Below, in pieces: positions 1 to 8,350 of a stretch of DNA of 64,000 bases. Source of the stretch: Salinicola salarius (GTDB taxonomy: Bacteria > Pseudomonadota > Gammaproteobacteria > Pseudomonadales > Halomonadaceae); assembly GCF_003206135.1 (NCBI RefSeq), contig NZ_PZJT01000018.1:27375-91374 (forward strand). The letters run 5' to 3'. How positions within the stretch are numbered: position 1 is the stretch's first letter; every line of letters starts with the position of its first letter. Made by a program: the position numbers and the translations under genes. The notes under the pieces are model-generated. The model saw only the letters and a program-made list of their open reading frames with translations, was not told the origin of the DNA and searched no databases.

Positions 1-134
1 ATCTTCTCGGCACGCCGGGGGGAGACCTCATCGGGACGACGCAGGTAGAGCGATACCGTGCTCGGCGAAACGTTGGCCAACTGGGCGACTTCGCCCATGG
101 TCACTCGCTGTGAACTGCGTCTGCTTCTTGCCAC
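1..134 (-). CDS. LacI-family transcriptional regulator, N-terminal part (cut by window edge)
   Basis: Only the first 44 or so codons are inside the window. They read a LacI-type helix-turn-helix: MGEVAQLANVSPSTVSLYL followed by RRPDEVSPRRAEK, which is the recognition helix and start of the hinge. I place the start at the GTG at 134 because an AAGGAAGGGG ribosome-binding stretch lies about nine bases upstream; the ATG at 107 would cut into the first helix. The gene is divergent from the tctCBA transporter, and the gap holds two palindromes of the shape LacI-family proteins bind. The likely job is a local repressor of the transporter and the aldarate-type enzyme behind it, perhaps also of itself. 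The ligand domain is not visible, so the effector is unknown. Confidence 0.85.
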   Translation of the reverse strand, partial: MARSRRSSQRVTMGEVAQLANVSPSTVSLYLRRPDEVSPRRAEK

Positions 135-517
135 GGCTTCTGGCCCCTTCCTTCGCGATCACCAGGTTGTGTCGGTCCTCGCACCCGGCGTCTCGCTGAT
201 AAACGTATGAATGTCTTGTGCTTTCGTGTCGATGCCGTTCGCTACGCTTTGTCTGAAAAATGTCTGCGCTCACCCATACGGCGTTAAAAATCGACTCAAA
301 ATGCTCATTTACTCCGCGTAAACTCCGCTTTTTCGCCGATTTTTGCCTTGTCTGGCTATCGCTCGTCGACTTTTCAGACAGAGCTAGTGTATCCAGTCCA
401 CGCTGAGGCTTCGCCTTTCTCGCCGGCTGCGGTCCGGGCTGAAGCGACGCTCTGCCGCGTCGACGCGGAGACTTGTCCTTTGGTCTAAGGCTACGACGAA
501 TGGACGATTGGCAGCGA

Positions 518-546
518 TTGTCCGACGAAAATCGTAGCGCTACGAT
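518..546 (+). promoter_or_regulatory. Candidate sigma-70 promoter for tctCBA, overlapped by operator
   Basis: TTGTCC (518-523) and TACGAT (541-546) are separated by 17 bases, each matching the consensus hexamer at 4 of 6 positions. The -10 hexamer lies inside the 18-bp palindrome at 530-547, so a bound repressor would block polymerase. The leader to the tctC start would be about 150 bases. No other clear promoter was seen in the 135-703 gap. The rest of that gap holds nothing I recognise. Confidence 0.4.
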
Positions 547-547
547 T
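530..547. promoter_or_regulatory. Perfect 18-bp palindrome, LacI-type operator
   Basis: AATCGTAGCGCTACGATT is a perfect even palindrome with a central GCGC. This is the form of GntR/PurR-class LacI operators, which have a central CG and inverted half-sites. It lies between a LacI-family gene and the transporter operon and covers the candidate -10 box. A second, near-identical site lies at 672-691. Confidence 0.65.
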
Positions 548-671
548 CTAGTCTATCTCGGCGGGCATCCGTTATTCGCCCAAAGGCTTAGGCGAGAGCA
601 AGAGTTCGAATCAGATCGGAAAGAGCGCCCAAAAGTCTGGTGACGACAGCCAAGCGTTCTGTTTTCCGCCG

Positions 672-691
672 TTTTCGCAGCGCTACGAAAA
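672..691. promoter_or_regulatory. Second LacI-type operator just upstream of tctC
   Basis: TTTTCGCAGCGCTACGAAAA is a 20-bp palindrome with one mismatched pair. It shares the core CG(C/T)AGCGCTACG with the site at 530-547, with centres about 143 bases apart. It ends three bases before the GGAG ribosome-binding site of tctC. Two sites at this spacing would allow DNA looping or a transcriptional roadblock; that is inference. Confidence 0.6.
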
Positions 692-703
692 ATGGAGCTA
701 ACC

Positions 704-1633
704 ATGACATCATTGCGTTATTCGCTGGCCGCCCTCGCGCTGATCGGCGCGACCCATTCGGCGGTGGCCGCCGACAACCTGGACATCATCGTGCCGTTCG
801 CGGCGGGTGGCGCCACCGACATCGTCGCGCGCAGCTTCGAGCCGATCTTCTCGCAGCAGCTGGGCGTCACCTCGGTGGTACGTAACGTCGCTGGCGCCAG
901 CGCCACGGTCGGTACGGCGGAGGTCGCCAATAGCGAAGGCAATCCCAACATCATCGGCTATGAACCCGCCGGTGCGCTGTCGATCCAGCCCTCGCTGAAG
1001 AAGCTGCCCTACGGCCCGGACAGCTTCACCTATATCTGCCGCACCGTTTCCAACCCGATGTTCCTGATGGTCTCGAAGTCTTCCGATATCGAGTCGTTCA
1101 AGCAACTGGTCGAGGAGTCGCAGGAGTACCCCTTCCTGTATGGCTCTTCCGGCCCCGGCACGTTGCCGCATCTGGCCATGGCGGCATTGACGGTCAACAG
1201 CGATCTCAAGGCGGAGCACGTGCCCTACAGCGGTTCCGGCCCGGCGATGAATGCGCTTGCCGGCAACGAGATCCAGATCATGGCCGATACCGAGACCATC
1301 CTCGAAAACTACGACCTGCGCCCGTTGGCGGTCTTTGCAGAGAACCGAGTAGAGGGTTATCCCGACGTGCCGACGATGCAGGAACTCGGCCTGGCGGAGA
1401 TGGACTTCGCCGTCTGGCAGGGCGTCGTCGCGCCCAAGGGAATTTCCGAGGAGCGCACTCAGCAGTATGCCGAGGCGTGCAAGGCGACGGTGGAATCGGA
1501 CAAGTTCAAGTCATTCGCCGACAAGGCCAAGGCGGATATCGCCTATCTCGGACCGGATGAGTTCAAGGCGTTCGTGCAAAAGCGCTTCGCGGCCAACAAG
1601 CAGGTGCTCAAGGACGCTGGCCTGACGCCGTAA
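704..1633 (+). CDS. tctC: Tripartite tricarboxylate transporter (TTT), periplasmic substrate-binding protein, TctC family
   Basis: This 309-residue protein is the extracytoplasmic solute receptor of a TTT uptake system. It starts with a clear Sec signal peptide (hydrophobic stretch, then AVA before ADN at about residue 23). The mature part shows family features: the IIVPFAAGGATDIVAR segment near the N-terminus and late VPTMQELG and VWQGVVAPKG motifs. I chose the ATG at 704, with GGAG seven bases before it; an in-frame ATG at 692 would spoil the signal peptide. tctB and tctA follow at once, giving a complete TctCBA set. TTT receptors bind tri- or dicarboxylates and sugar acids; the enolase-superfamily gene downstream suggests an aldarate or similar sugar acid as ligand (inference). 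Confidence 0.93.
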   Translation: MTSLRYSLAALALIGATHSAVAADNLDIIVPFAAGGATDIVARSFEPIFSQQLGVTSVVRNVAGASATVGTAEVANSEGNPNIIGYEPAGALSIQPSLKKLPYGPDSFTYICRTVSNPMFLMVSKSSDIESFKQLVEESQEYPFLYGSSGPGTLPHLAMAALTVNSDLKAEHVPYSGSGPAMNALAGNEIQIMADTETILENYDLRPLAVFAENRVEGYPDVPTMQELGLAEMDFAVWQGVVAPKGISEERTQQYAEACKATVESDKFKSFADKAKADIAYLGPDEFKAFVQKRFAANKQVLKDAGLTP

Positions 1634-1683
1634 CCCGTTCTTTCGACCTCTTGTTCTCTCGATTTCTCAGGAGCCGCGGTCCC

Positions 1684-2121
1684 ATGTTCGCATTCTTGAT
1701 CCATCCTCGAGTATTGACCGCGCTGGCCCTGTTGCTGGCTGGCGCCGGTCTTTCGATCACCGCGTGGCAGGGGCCGGCAAGCGCCATGCTGGTCCCCCGC
1801 ATCGTGCTGACGATCTGGTGCGTAGTGGCGCTGGCGATCCTGATCGGCGAGTTGATCCGCCGCGTCCCGGTGAAACGCGTGACGCTGACGCCTCTGCCGC
1901 TGTTGATGGCGGCGGTATTGATCGCGGCGATTGCCACGGCGAGTCTCGGCTTTCTGATCCCGGCGTTGCCGTTGGTGGCGTTGACGCTATGGCTGTTTCG
2001 TATCCGGCGGCCATTGCCGCTGCTGCTGGGCACGATCGTGATCGGTGGCGGTTTGTGGTTCCTGTTTCACCACGTGCTGATGATCCGGTTGCCGGCGCTG
2101 CTCACGAATGGAGTGATCTGA
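1684..2121 (+). CDS. tctB: TTT transporter small membrane subunit, TctB family
   Basis: A 145-residue hydrophobic protein with four predicted transmembrane segments, the size and form of TctB. It lies between tctC and tctA, and its stop codon is one base away from the tctA start, so the two are probably translationally coupled. The ATG at 1684 follows an AGGAG at 1669-1673; a TTG 33 bases upstream is in frame but has a worse context. TctB sequences are poorly conserved, so identification rests on size, hydrophobic pattern and order. Its role is to assist the large TctA permease in sodium- or proton-driven uptake. Confidence 0.85.
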   Translation: MFAFLIHPRVLTALALLLAGAGLSITAWQGPASAMLVPRIVLTIWCVVALAILIGELIRRVPVKRVTLTPLPLLMAAVLIAAIATASLGFLIPALPLVALTLWLFRIRRPLPLLLGTIVIGGGLWFLFHHVLMIRLPALLTNGVI

Positions 2122-2122
2122 G

Positions 2123-3649
2123 ATGGATGTGATTCTGGCGGCAATCAACGATGCCTTCACCTGGCAGGCGCTGCTCGCCATCGTGATCGGCACCTGGGCA
2201 GGCATCATCATTGGCGGCCTGCCCGGGCTGGGGTCGGTGGTCGGGTTGACGATCTTTCTGCCGTTCACCTTCGGCATGGATGTCATTACCAGCATGGCGC
2301 TGCTGATCGGCGTCTACTGCGGCTCGGTCTATGGCGGTTCGATCACCGCGATTCTGATCAATACCCCCGGCACGCCGCAGTCGGCGGCGACCACCTTCGA
2401 TGGCTATCCGATGACCCAGCAGGGCCGCGTCGACGAAGCGCTGGGCTGGGCCACCTTTGCTTCCTTCTTCGGCGGCGTGCTCTCTTGCGTGCTGCTGATC
2501 TTCTGCGCCCCTCAGCTGGCCAAGTTCGCCGTCAACTTCGGCTCGATCGAGGTATTCGCGCTGGTCTGTCTGGCGATGCTGTGCATCGTCGGGATTTCCC
2601 GCGGCAGCCTGCTCAAGGGGCTGGTCTGCGGGATGATGGGCTTCTTCTTCTCGACGGTGGGCAGTGACCCGATCACTGGCGCCGACCGCTTCACCTTCGG
2701 CACCTACGCGCTCAGCTCCGGGCTGGATCTGATCCCGGTGGTGGTGGGGGCCTTCGCGCTGTCGGAAGTTTTCGTGCGTTTCTCGGCGCGAGACGAAGAG
2801 GCGACGACCATTCCCGAGGCGCGGCTGCGCTTCCCGAACCTGCGCGAGATCGGCCGCCGTCTGATCGAACTGGTGCGGGGTTCGTTCATCGGCAGCTTCG
2901 TCGGCGCGCTGCCGGGCACCGGGGCGGCAGCAGCGGCCTTCATCAGCTATGCCGCGGCCCAGAAGCTGTCGCCGCGGCGGGCCAATCTGGGCAAGGGCGA
3001 GCCCGACGGCATCATCGCCTCGGAATCTTCCAACAACGCGGTGACCGGCAGCGCCTTCATCCCCACCCTGGCGCTGGGCATTCCCGGCGATGTGGTCACG
3101 GCGATGATGATGGGCGCGATGGTGATCCACGGCATTACGCCGGGCGTTCGTCTGATGGTCGACCAGGCGCAGACGGTCTATGCGCTGTTCGTGGTGCTGA
3201 TCATCGTCAACGTGGCCATGCTGGTTCTCAGCAAACCCTCCATCGGCCTGTTCCGCTACCTGTTCAAGCTGCCGCTGGGCTTCGTGATGGGTGGCATCGT
3301 GATGTTCAGCTTCATCGGCGCGGTGTCGGTGCGCGGTAATCCGCTGGATCTGGTGGTCGCGGCGCTGACCGGCATTCTCGCCTACGTGCTGCGACGCGGC
3401 GGTTATCCGCTGGCGCCGCTGGTCATTGGCATGGTGCTGGGGCCGGAGCTGGAAAGCTCGCTACGCCGGGGGCTTCTGATCTCGCGCGGCGACTTCTTCT
3501 CGTTCTTCACCCATAGCGGCATCGCCACGACGCTGTTCGCGTTGATCGGGCTGTTCCTGGTCTGGACGACGGTGGCGGGCGTGCTCGATTGGCGGGCGAA
3601 GATCGCAGCCCGACGCGAGCCCGTATCGCCTTCGAGTAGCCGCGCATGA
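2123..3649 (+). CDS. tctA: TTT transporter large permease subunit, TctA family
   Basis: This 508-residue polytopic protein is the transport channel of the TTT system. The TctA signatures are plain: GLPGLGSVVGLTIFLPF at about residue 34, then YGGSITAILINTPGTPQSAAT, and a related GALPGTGAAAAAFISYA in the second half, followed by ESSNNAVTGSAFIPTLALG. The two glycine/proline-rich stretches reflect the internal repeat known for this family. Length is the usual 500 or so. It ends 60 bases before the enolase-superfamily enzyme, and I see no terminator between them, so transporter and enzymes probably form one transcript. Confidence 0.95.
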   Translation: MDVILAAINDAFTWQALLAIVIGTWAGIIIGGLPGLGSVVGLTIFLPFTFGMDVITSMALLIGVYCGSVYGGSITAILINTPGTPQSAATTFDGYPMTQQGRVDEALGWATFASFFGGVLSCVLLIFCAPQLAKFAVNFGSIEVFALVCLAMLCIVGISRGSLLKGLVCGMMGFFFSTVGSDPITGADRFTFGTYALSSGLDLIPVVVGAFALSEVFVRFSARDEEATTIPEARLRFPNLREIGRRLIELVRGSFIGSFVGALPGTGAAAAAFISYAAAQKLSPRRANLGKGEPDGIIASESSNNAVTGSAFIPTLALGIPGDVVTAMMMGAMVIHGITPGVRLMVDQAQTVYALFVVLIIVNVAMLVLSKPSIGLFRYLFKLPLGFVMGGIVMFSFIGAVSVRGNPLDLVVAALTGILAYVLRRGGYPLAPLVIGMVLGPELESSLRRGLLISRGDFFSFFTHSGIATTLFALIGLFLVWTTVAGVLDWRAKIAARREPVSPSSSRA

Positions 3650-3709
3650 GCATCGACACCTTCGATTTTTCTTCCTTCGCCGATACTACCCGCAGAGCGA
3701 TTTCTTGCC

Positions 3710-4858
3710 ATGATCATTACTGACCTCAAGACCCACGTGCTGGCCGCGCCGCTGGAGCAGCCTTTCTCCTTCTCTCAGGGCTGGGTGCATCAGCGCACGG
3801 CAATGCTGGTGGAAATTCATACCGATGACGGCCTGGTGGGCTGGGGCGAATGCATCAATCACGGGTTGCAGCCGCCGCAGGTCGCCCAGGCGATGGTCGA
3901 GCATGCGCTCAAGCCGCTGGTGATCGGCCGCTCGATCTTCGACCGCGAAGTGCTGTGGGAGACGATGTACAACCACACCCGGCCCTACGGTCAGAAAGGG
4001 GCGGCGCTGTTCGGCATTGCCGCGATCGACATCGCGCTGTGGGATCTCGCAGGCAAGGCGCTGGGCCAGCCGATTCATCGCCTGATGGGGGGCGCATTTC
4101 GCAACGAGATCCGGCCTTACGCCACCGGCTTCTATCGTCGCGAAGGCGGAAAGTATCCCGAAGAGGTGGTCGAGGAGGCGCTGCGTCACCAGGCCAATGG
4201 CTACCGGGCGATGAAGCTCAAGACCGGTTTCGGTATCGAGGCGGACATTCGCGACATGCGCGCGGTGCGCGAAGCGGTGGGTGACGACATCGCGCTGATG
4301 ATGGACGCCAACTGCGCCTACAGTGTGCCGGCGGCGCGGCGCATCCTGATGGAGCTCGAAGAGACACGGGTGCATCTGTTCGAGGAGCCGCTGAGCCCGG
4401 AAAATCGTCACGGCTATCGCGAGCTCAAGGGCATCTCCCGCACCTGGATCGCTGCCGGCGAGAACGAGTACACCAAGATCGGCTATCGCGACCTGATCAG
4501 CGAAGGCGTGCTGGATGTCATCCAGCCGGATCTCGGCGCCGCCGGCGGTCTCACCGAGTGCCAGAAAATCGCCGCCATGGCTCAGGCCTGGCACGTACCG
4601 TTGATTCCCCACGTCTGGGGAACCGGCATCGGGCTGGCGGCAGCGGTGCAGTTCATCGCCACGCTTCCGCCGCAACCGCTGTCGCTGACACCCGACGAAC
4701 CCATGCTCGAATACGATCAGTCCGCCCATCCGTTCCGTCAGGAGTTGATCGGCGGCGAATTCCAGCTCAATGCCAACGGCTGCGTCGAGGTACTCGACAA
4801 GCCCGGCCTGGGAGTCGATATCGACCGCTCGATCATCGATCACTACACCATCCGCTAA
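3710..4858 (+). CDS. Enolase-superfamily enzyme (mandelate racemase/muconate lactonizing family), galactarolactone cycloisomerase-like
   Basis: A 382-residue protein with N-terminal capping domain and TIM barrel. Catalytic pieces of the MR subgroup are visible: KLK at residues 169-171 (general base lysine), metal ligands D199, E225 and E251 (in MMDAN, FEEP and GEN contexts), D274 in IQPDL, and the His-Asp dyad partner H301 in IPHVWGTG. The pattern and the C-terminus (EPMLEYDQSAHPFRQ, PGLGVDID) closely follow Agrobacterium galactarolactone cycloisomerase, as I recall that protein. Possible reactions are cycloisomerisation of an aldarolactone or dehydration of a sugar acid; residues alone cannot decide. 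Its place between a TTT transporter and a phosphodiesterase suggests catabolism of an imported acid. Confidence 0.8.
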   Translation: MIITDLKTHVLAAPLEQPFSFSQGWVHQRTAMLVEIHTDDGLVGWGECINHGLQPPQVAQAMVEHALKPLVIGRSIFDREVLWETMYNHTRPYGQKGAALFGIAAIDIALWDLAGKALGQPIHRLMGGAFRNEIRPYATGFYRREGGKYPEEVVEEALRHQANGYRAMKLKTGFGIEADIRDMRAVREAVGDDIALMMDANCAYSVPAARRILMELEETRVHLFEEPLSPENRHGYRELKGISRTWIAAGENEYTKIGYRDLISEGVLDVIQPDLGAAGGLTECQKIAAMAQAWHVPLIPHVWGTGIGLAAAVQFIATLPPQPLSLTPDEPMLEYDQSAHPFRQELIGGEFQLNANGCVEVLDKPGLGVDIDRSIIDHYTIR

Positions 4859-4880
4859 GCCGTGCCCACAGGAGAGTCAC

Positions 4881-6659
4881 ATGAGTCAGAACCGTAAAAT
4901 CCTGCTGTTGGGCGTCGACGGCTTGATCCCCGAGCTGGTCGAGCGCTTCTGCGCCGAGGGTGTGCTGCCCAACATCCAGCGCCTGCGTGACGAAGGCGGC
5001 TCGACGCGGCTGCTGCCCTACATCTCGACCTGGGGCGACACCAACTTCGTGACGTTTCTGACCGGCCAGGCGCCGGGCACCAGCTGGGTCGGCCAGCGAC
5101 TGCCGCCCAGCGGCACGCAACATCTGCTGGAGCTGATGAGCGCCGCGGGGCAACGAGCGGCGCTGGTGCATTTTCCCGAGAGCCTCAAACCGACAGGCTC
5201 CGACGATCTCTGCTTCGCCCCGTTCTGGAGCGGCAGCGGCCCGGCACCGATGGAGCTCGCCCCGGCGTGCCTGCACAGCACCCATCTCGATCAGTGGACC
5301 AATACACCCCAGACCGAAGCCCTGGGGTGGCCGCCCACCGGCACGCTGGCCCATCACCAGAAGCACAATCGCTTTGCCGTCGAGCGTGCGGGTGACGGCT
5401 TCGTCGCGCTGATTCCCGCGCATCGTGGCGAGCCCGTGCCGGTAACGCTGAGCCCGAACGGCGAACGTCTACGGCTCACCCTGGCGGACGGCGAGGCCAG
5501 CCTGAGCGTCGGCGAGTGGAGCGAATGGCTGCCGCTCGAACTCGAAGGTAAGCGCACGGCGATACGCTTCAAGCTGCTCGACTTCGACGCCGCCAGCGGC
5601 AGAATCGATCTGCTGCAATCCCAGGTGACCGCGCCCGCGTCCGCCAGCGGGCAACCCGAGGTGGCCCAGCGGTTGATCGAGCGCCATGGCCCGTTCATTT
5701 CCAAATGGGCGGTCTCCGCCGACCCGGATACACGCTACTTCGAGACCAGCTTCGAGGAAGGGCGCTATCAGCTCGAGTGGCTGGTCGACAGTGCCCTGAC
5801 GCTGCTCAACGAAGAAGGCTTCCAGCTCTTTGCCACGGTCTTCCGGCTCAACGACGAGACTCATCACACCTGTCTGGCGCAATGCGATCCCGAATCGAAG
5901 TTCTACGCAGCCGACGATGCCGCGCGCTATCTCGAGGTGATCCGGCGTTCCTACCGGGTTCTCGATGACGCCGTGGGCCGGGCGCTGGCCGGTTGCGACG
6001 ACGACACGGTGGTGGTGCTCGCCTCCGATCACGGCGACGTGCCCAATAGCCACCTTTGTGATATCCACAGGCGGTTGGCCGAATTCGACCTGTGCACGAT
6101 CGATGGCGAAGGCAAGCCCGACGTCGCCGCGAGCCAGGCGTTTCTCAAGGACGAGCGTGGCGGACTGGAGATCTTCGTCAATCGCAATCTCGTGCCGACA
6201 GCCGAGATCGAGCGGGTACAGACGCGCATCCTCAAGGCGCTGACCACCTGGTACGTCGAGACGACAAGCGGCGAACGCAACGTGGTCGCGCTGGCACTCA
6301 AGAAGCAGGATGCCAGCCCGCTGGGCTACTGGGGCGAGCTGATGGGTGACGTGCTGTTCGCCTACGCCCCCGGGTTCGTCTGGGGCACCAACGAACGCGG
6401 CGATACGGTGGCCGAACTCGTTACCCCCGGCGCCAACCACGGCCCGCAGGTGCCTACCGCCAGCACCGCGTTCGCTTCCAATCACGGCGTGGCGTTTTTC
6501 CATGGCGTGGGGATTCGTGGCGGTGTCGAGTTGCCATTCGATACGGCTCGCGGCATCCAGCGCATGGACAGCGCCGGGGCGACCTTCGCCAGGCTGCTCG
6601 GCCTGCCCACCGATTCGCTGGATGGCAAACCGTTGACTGCGCTGCTGGCCCCGGCTTGA
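4881..6659 (+). CDS. Alkaline-phosphatase-superfamily phosphodiesterase/phosphatase (type I phosphodiesterase/nucleotide pyrophosphatase group)
   Basis: A 592-residue cytoplasmic-type protein (no signal peptide) starting with ILLLGVDGLIPELV, where D13 is the first metal ligand of this superfamily. A Thr/Asn-rich stretch at residues 49-58 before FLTG is where the nucleophile normally sits. D383-H384 in LASDHGDVPNS and H520 in PGANHGPQ supply further metal ligands. The family splits phosphomono- or diesters, pyrophosphates or phosphonates, so the substrate is open. The ATG at 4881 has AGGAGAG upstream. It lies 22 bases behind the enolase-superfamily gene and is probably the last gene of the tct operon. 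The pairing of an aldarate-type enzyme and a phosphodiesterase hints that the imported compound might carry a phosphate ester (speculation). Confidence 0.75.
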   Translation: MSQNRKILLLGVDGLIPELVERFCAEGVLPNIQRLRDEGGSTRLLPYISTWGDTNFVTFLTGQAPGTSWVGQRLPPSGTQHLLELMSAAGQRAALVHFPESLKPTGSDDLCFAPFWSGSGPAPMELAPACLHSTHLDQWTNTPQTEALGWPPTGTLAHHQKHNRFAVERAGDGFVALIPAHRGEPVPVTLSPNGERLRLTLADGEASLSVGEWSEWLPLELEGKRTAIRFKLLDFDAASGRIDLLQSQVTAPASASGQPEVAQRLIERHGPFISKWAVSADPDTRYFETSFEEGRYQLEWLVDSALTLLNEEGFQLFATVFRLNDETHHTCLAQCDPESKFYAADDAARYLEVIRRSYRVLDDAVGRALAGCDDDTVVVLASDHGDVPNSHLCDIHRRLAEFDLCTIDGEGKPDVAASQAFLKDERGGLEIFVNRNLVPTAEIERVQTRILKALTTWYVETTSGERNVVALALKKQDASPLGYWGELMGDVLFAYAPGFVWGTNERGDTVAELVTPGANHGPQVPTASTAFASNHGVAFFHGVGIRGGVELPFDTARGIQRMDSAGATFARLLGLPTDSLDGKPLTALLAPA

Positions 6660-7144
6660 TTCATCACTGAGCGTAACGGCTGTTCATGGAGGAAGAGGCG
6701 TTTCGCGTTGAGCGATGAAAAGACGCTTCGCGTTGCGTCCGGTCTGTTTTTACGCGGGGGGCAGGATTGATGGAGATCAATAATGATCGTTAATCCTGAC
6801 CAACCCGGCCGCGTATACGCTGCTTTTCGTTAGCCGGGTTTATCGACATTAATCCATGGGAGTTTTTGTCGATAAACTCTGCCCTTTTATGACTATACAT
6901 TGATCCATCGGCTAGCCGGTGGCATCCATTGCTAGTGACTCATATCGGTTACATAAAAACATGATATGAGGATTTCCCGGCTGGCAGGGGCTGCTACCTT
7001 TAGGTCGTGCTTGGCGATTGCCGATTGCACAATGAAAAGCATGGAATGCATCAACTGAACGCGTGAGCTTTTGGTCGTCAGTTTCGCAAACGCTTCGTGA
7101 AACCGGTCATGGCAACCGTTTGGTCAATCCAATGGAGTTTCGAT
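6660..7144. other. 485-bp non-coding gap with inverted repeats
   Basis: No convincing gene is present. It is more AT-rich than its surroundings. A perfect 10-bp inverted repeat GTTTATCGAC/GTCGATAAAC lies at 6838-6847 and 6868-6877 (20-base loop), and a 7-bp one, TCATATC/GATATGA, at 6940-6946 and 6963-6969. Near the left end a degenerate direct repeat (GGCGTTTCGCGTTG then GACGCTTCGCGTTG) occurs around 6697-6736. These may be control sites for the ferritin-like gene at 7145; I found no clean promoter. Confidence 0.4.
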
Positions 7145-7636
7145 ATGGTCATTAAAAGCGCTAACGATCTTTTTATTCACTTGCTTTCTGACGTCAATAG
7201 TGCAGAAAAGCAAATTACTCGCGCACTTCCCAAGCTGGCACGTGCCGTCGATAACGATCAGCTGGTGGAAGCCTTCAAAAAACACCTTGAAGAAACCCGC
7301 GGGCAGGTGGAACGGCTCGAGAAAGTGGCGGATACGATTCCTGATATTCGAATCAAGCGCACCAAGTGCTATGTCATGGAGAGCCTGATCGAAGAGTCTC
7401 AAGAGCTCATCGATAATGCGGAGAAAGGCCCCGTTCTGGACGCAGGCTTGATAGGTGCGGCTCAAAAGGTGGAGCACTATGAAATTGCCGCCTATGGCAC
7501 CTTGTGCGCAATGGCTGAGCAGCTCGGTTATACCGAAGCCAAAGATATCCTTGCCGAGACGCTCAAGGAAGAGAAGGCCACCGATGACAAGCTCTCCAAG
7601 CTGGCCAAGCAGAACGTGAATCAGAAAGCGGGATAA
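7145..7636 (+). CDS. Ferritin-like DUF892 protein, YciE/YciF family
   Basis: A 163-residue all-helical protein. SANDLFIHLLSDVNSAEKQI at the N-terminus and the later EHYEIAAYGTL are hallmarks of the YciE/YciF (DUF892) ferritin-like family, in which Glu and His residues (E in AEKQ, E-HYE, final KEEKATDDKL) line a diiron site. Members are induced by general or osmotic stress in enterobacteria; the exact function is unsettled. The ATG at 7145 is chosen because GGAG stands eight bases upstream and it starts the conserved block. An intrinsic terminator follows at 7659-7682, so this is probably a single-gene transcript. A distant second copy lies at 10575-11087. Confidence 0.88.
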   Translation: MVIKSANDLFIHLLSDVNSAEKQITRALPKLARAVDNDQLVEAFKKHLEETRGQVERLEKVADTIPDIRIKRTKCYVMESLIEESQELIDNAEKGPVLDAGLIGAAQKVEHYEIAAYGTLCAMAEQLGYTEAKDILAETLKEEKATDDKLSKLAKQNVNQKAG

Positions 7637-7658
7637 GTCTCGAGTTCCGGATCGATTA

Positions 7659-7682
7659 GGCCCTCATGGCGAGGGCCTTTTT
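7659..7682 (+). terminator. Intrinsic terminator after the YciE/F gene
   Basis: GGCCCTC ATGGC GAGGGCC followed by five T residues: a 7-bp GC-rich stem, 5-base loop and U tract, 22 bases after the stop codon at 7636. Confidence 0.9.
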
Positions 7683-7716
7683 GAGGTTTCAGTAAGCGGT
7701 TTCCATCCGAAAGAAA

Positions 7717-8016
7717 TCATCTTTCGATATCCGGCTTGCCGGGCGTAAAGCTGGGTGGATCGCTCGCCGGGAAACTGTCCGCGCTCATGTCGTCCACACG
7801 GGCCTGCATTTCCTGCTCGGAAGGAACGGCAGGAAAGTGATCCACCGGATCGTTCAAGACCCAGTGCGTGTCATGGCGAGTCAGCTTTTCCATCGGAATA
7901 CGGTAAGTGGTGCCTTCCTCGGTTTCCATCAATACGTTTTGCGTACCGTTTTCCTTGATGACATTACCCACCAACCGACTTTCGCCGTCATAGACAGCGC
8001 TACGTTCATTTTCCAT
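7717..8016 (-). CDS. Conserved small stress-locus protein with SFPASDPP tail, function unknown
   Basis: A 99-residue acidic soluble protein. The first two thirds (YDGESRLVGNVIKENGTQ, TTYRIPMEKLTRHD) look like a small beta-rich barrel of the kind that carries a residue-by-residue regulatory or PRC-like fold, but I cannot name it. The C-terminus has the recurrent motif MSADSFPASDPPSFTPG. This (D/E)xSFPASDPP tail recurs in small proteins of stress gene sets in many proteobacteria and has no assigned role that I know. It is transcribed towards the ferritin-like gene and flanked by other stress-type genes. No strong ribosome-binding site precedes the ATG at 8016. Confidence 0.7.
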   Translation of the reverse strand: MENERSAVYDGESRLVGNVIKENGTQNVLMETEEGTTYRIPMEKLTRHDTHWVLNDPVDHFPAVPSEQEMQARVDDMSADSFPASDPPSFTPGKPDIER

Positions 8017-8350
8017 GTTGGTAACCTATACCGAATCCGTTCGTGGATGAGTTCTCCTCAGACAACTGCTTTCTCAACGTAGCCCTTTTTTCGGGTGTCG
8101 AGAAGCACTCCTTCGGTACGATGAACCGCGGTTGTTTATCTGCGCTAATCGATACCTGTCAAAGCGTTGACCCTGCCTTGACGTTGCCTCGCGATCGGAA
8201 TTCTGCGATCGGATTTGATGTGCTTTAACGCCGCCGGGCATCGGTGCGCTCGCGGGATTGGCGATCGGCTAACGTTAAACATTGCCAACAGGCACTATCG
8301 TCGACCGTGACCGCGACCTACCGCGATCCGGCTGAAAAGGGAGAAATTCG
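8017..8350. other. 334-bp divergent gap, nothing recognised
   Basis: This gap separates the minus-strand SFPASDPP protein from the plus-strand SRPBCC protein and must hold both promoters. I see a CCCTTTTTTCGGG stretch at about 8081-8093 but no hairpin of note, no tRNA and no conserved short ORF with a good ribosome-binding site. Confidence 0.35.

Noticed and set aside
560..620. AGAGTTCGAATC looks like a tRNA T-loop
   Set aside because: No matching acceptor stem, anticodon arm or D arm could be laid out around it.
615..628. AGATCGGAAAGAGC resembles the Illumina adapter start
   Set aside because: It has an extra A and no further adapter sequence follows; it is taken as chance.
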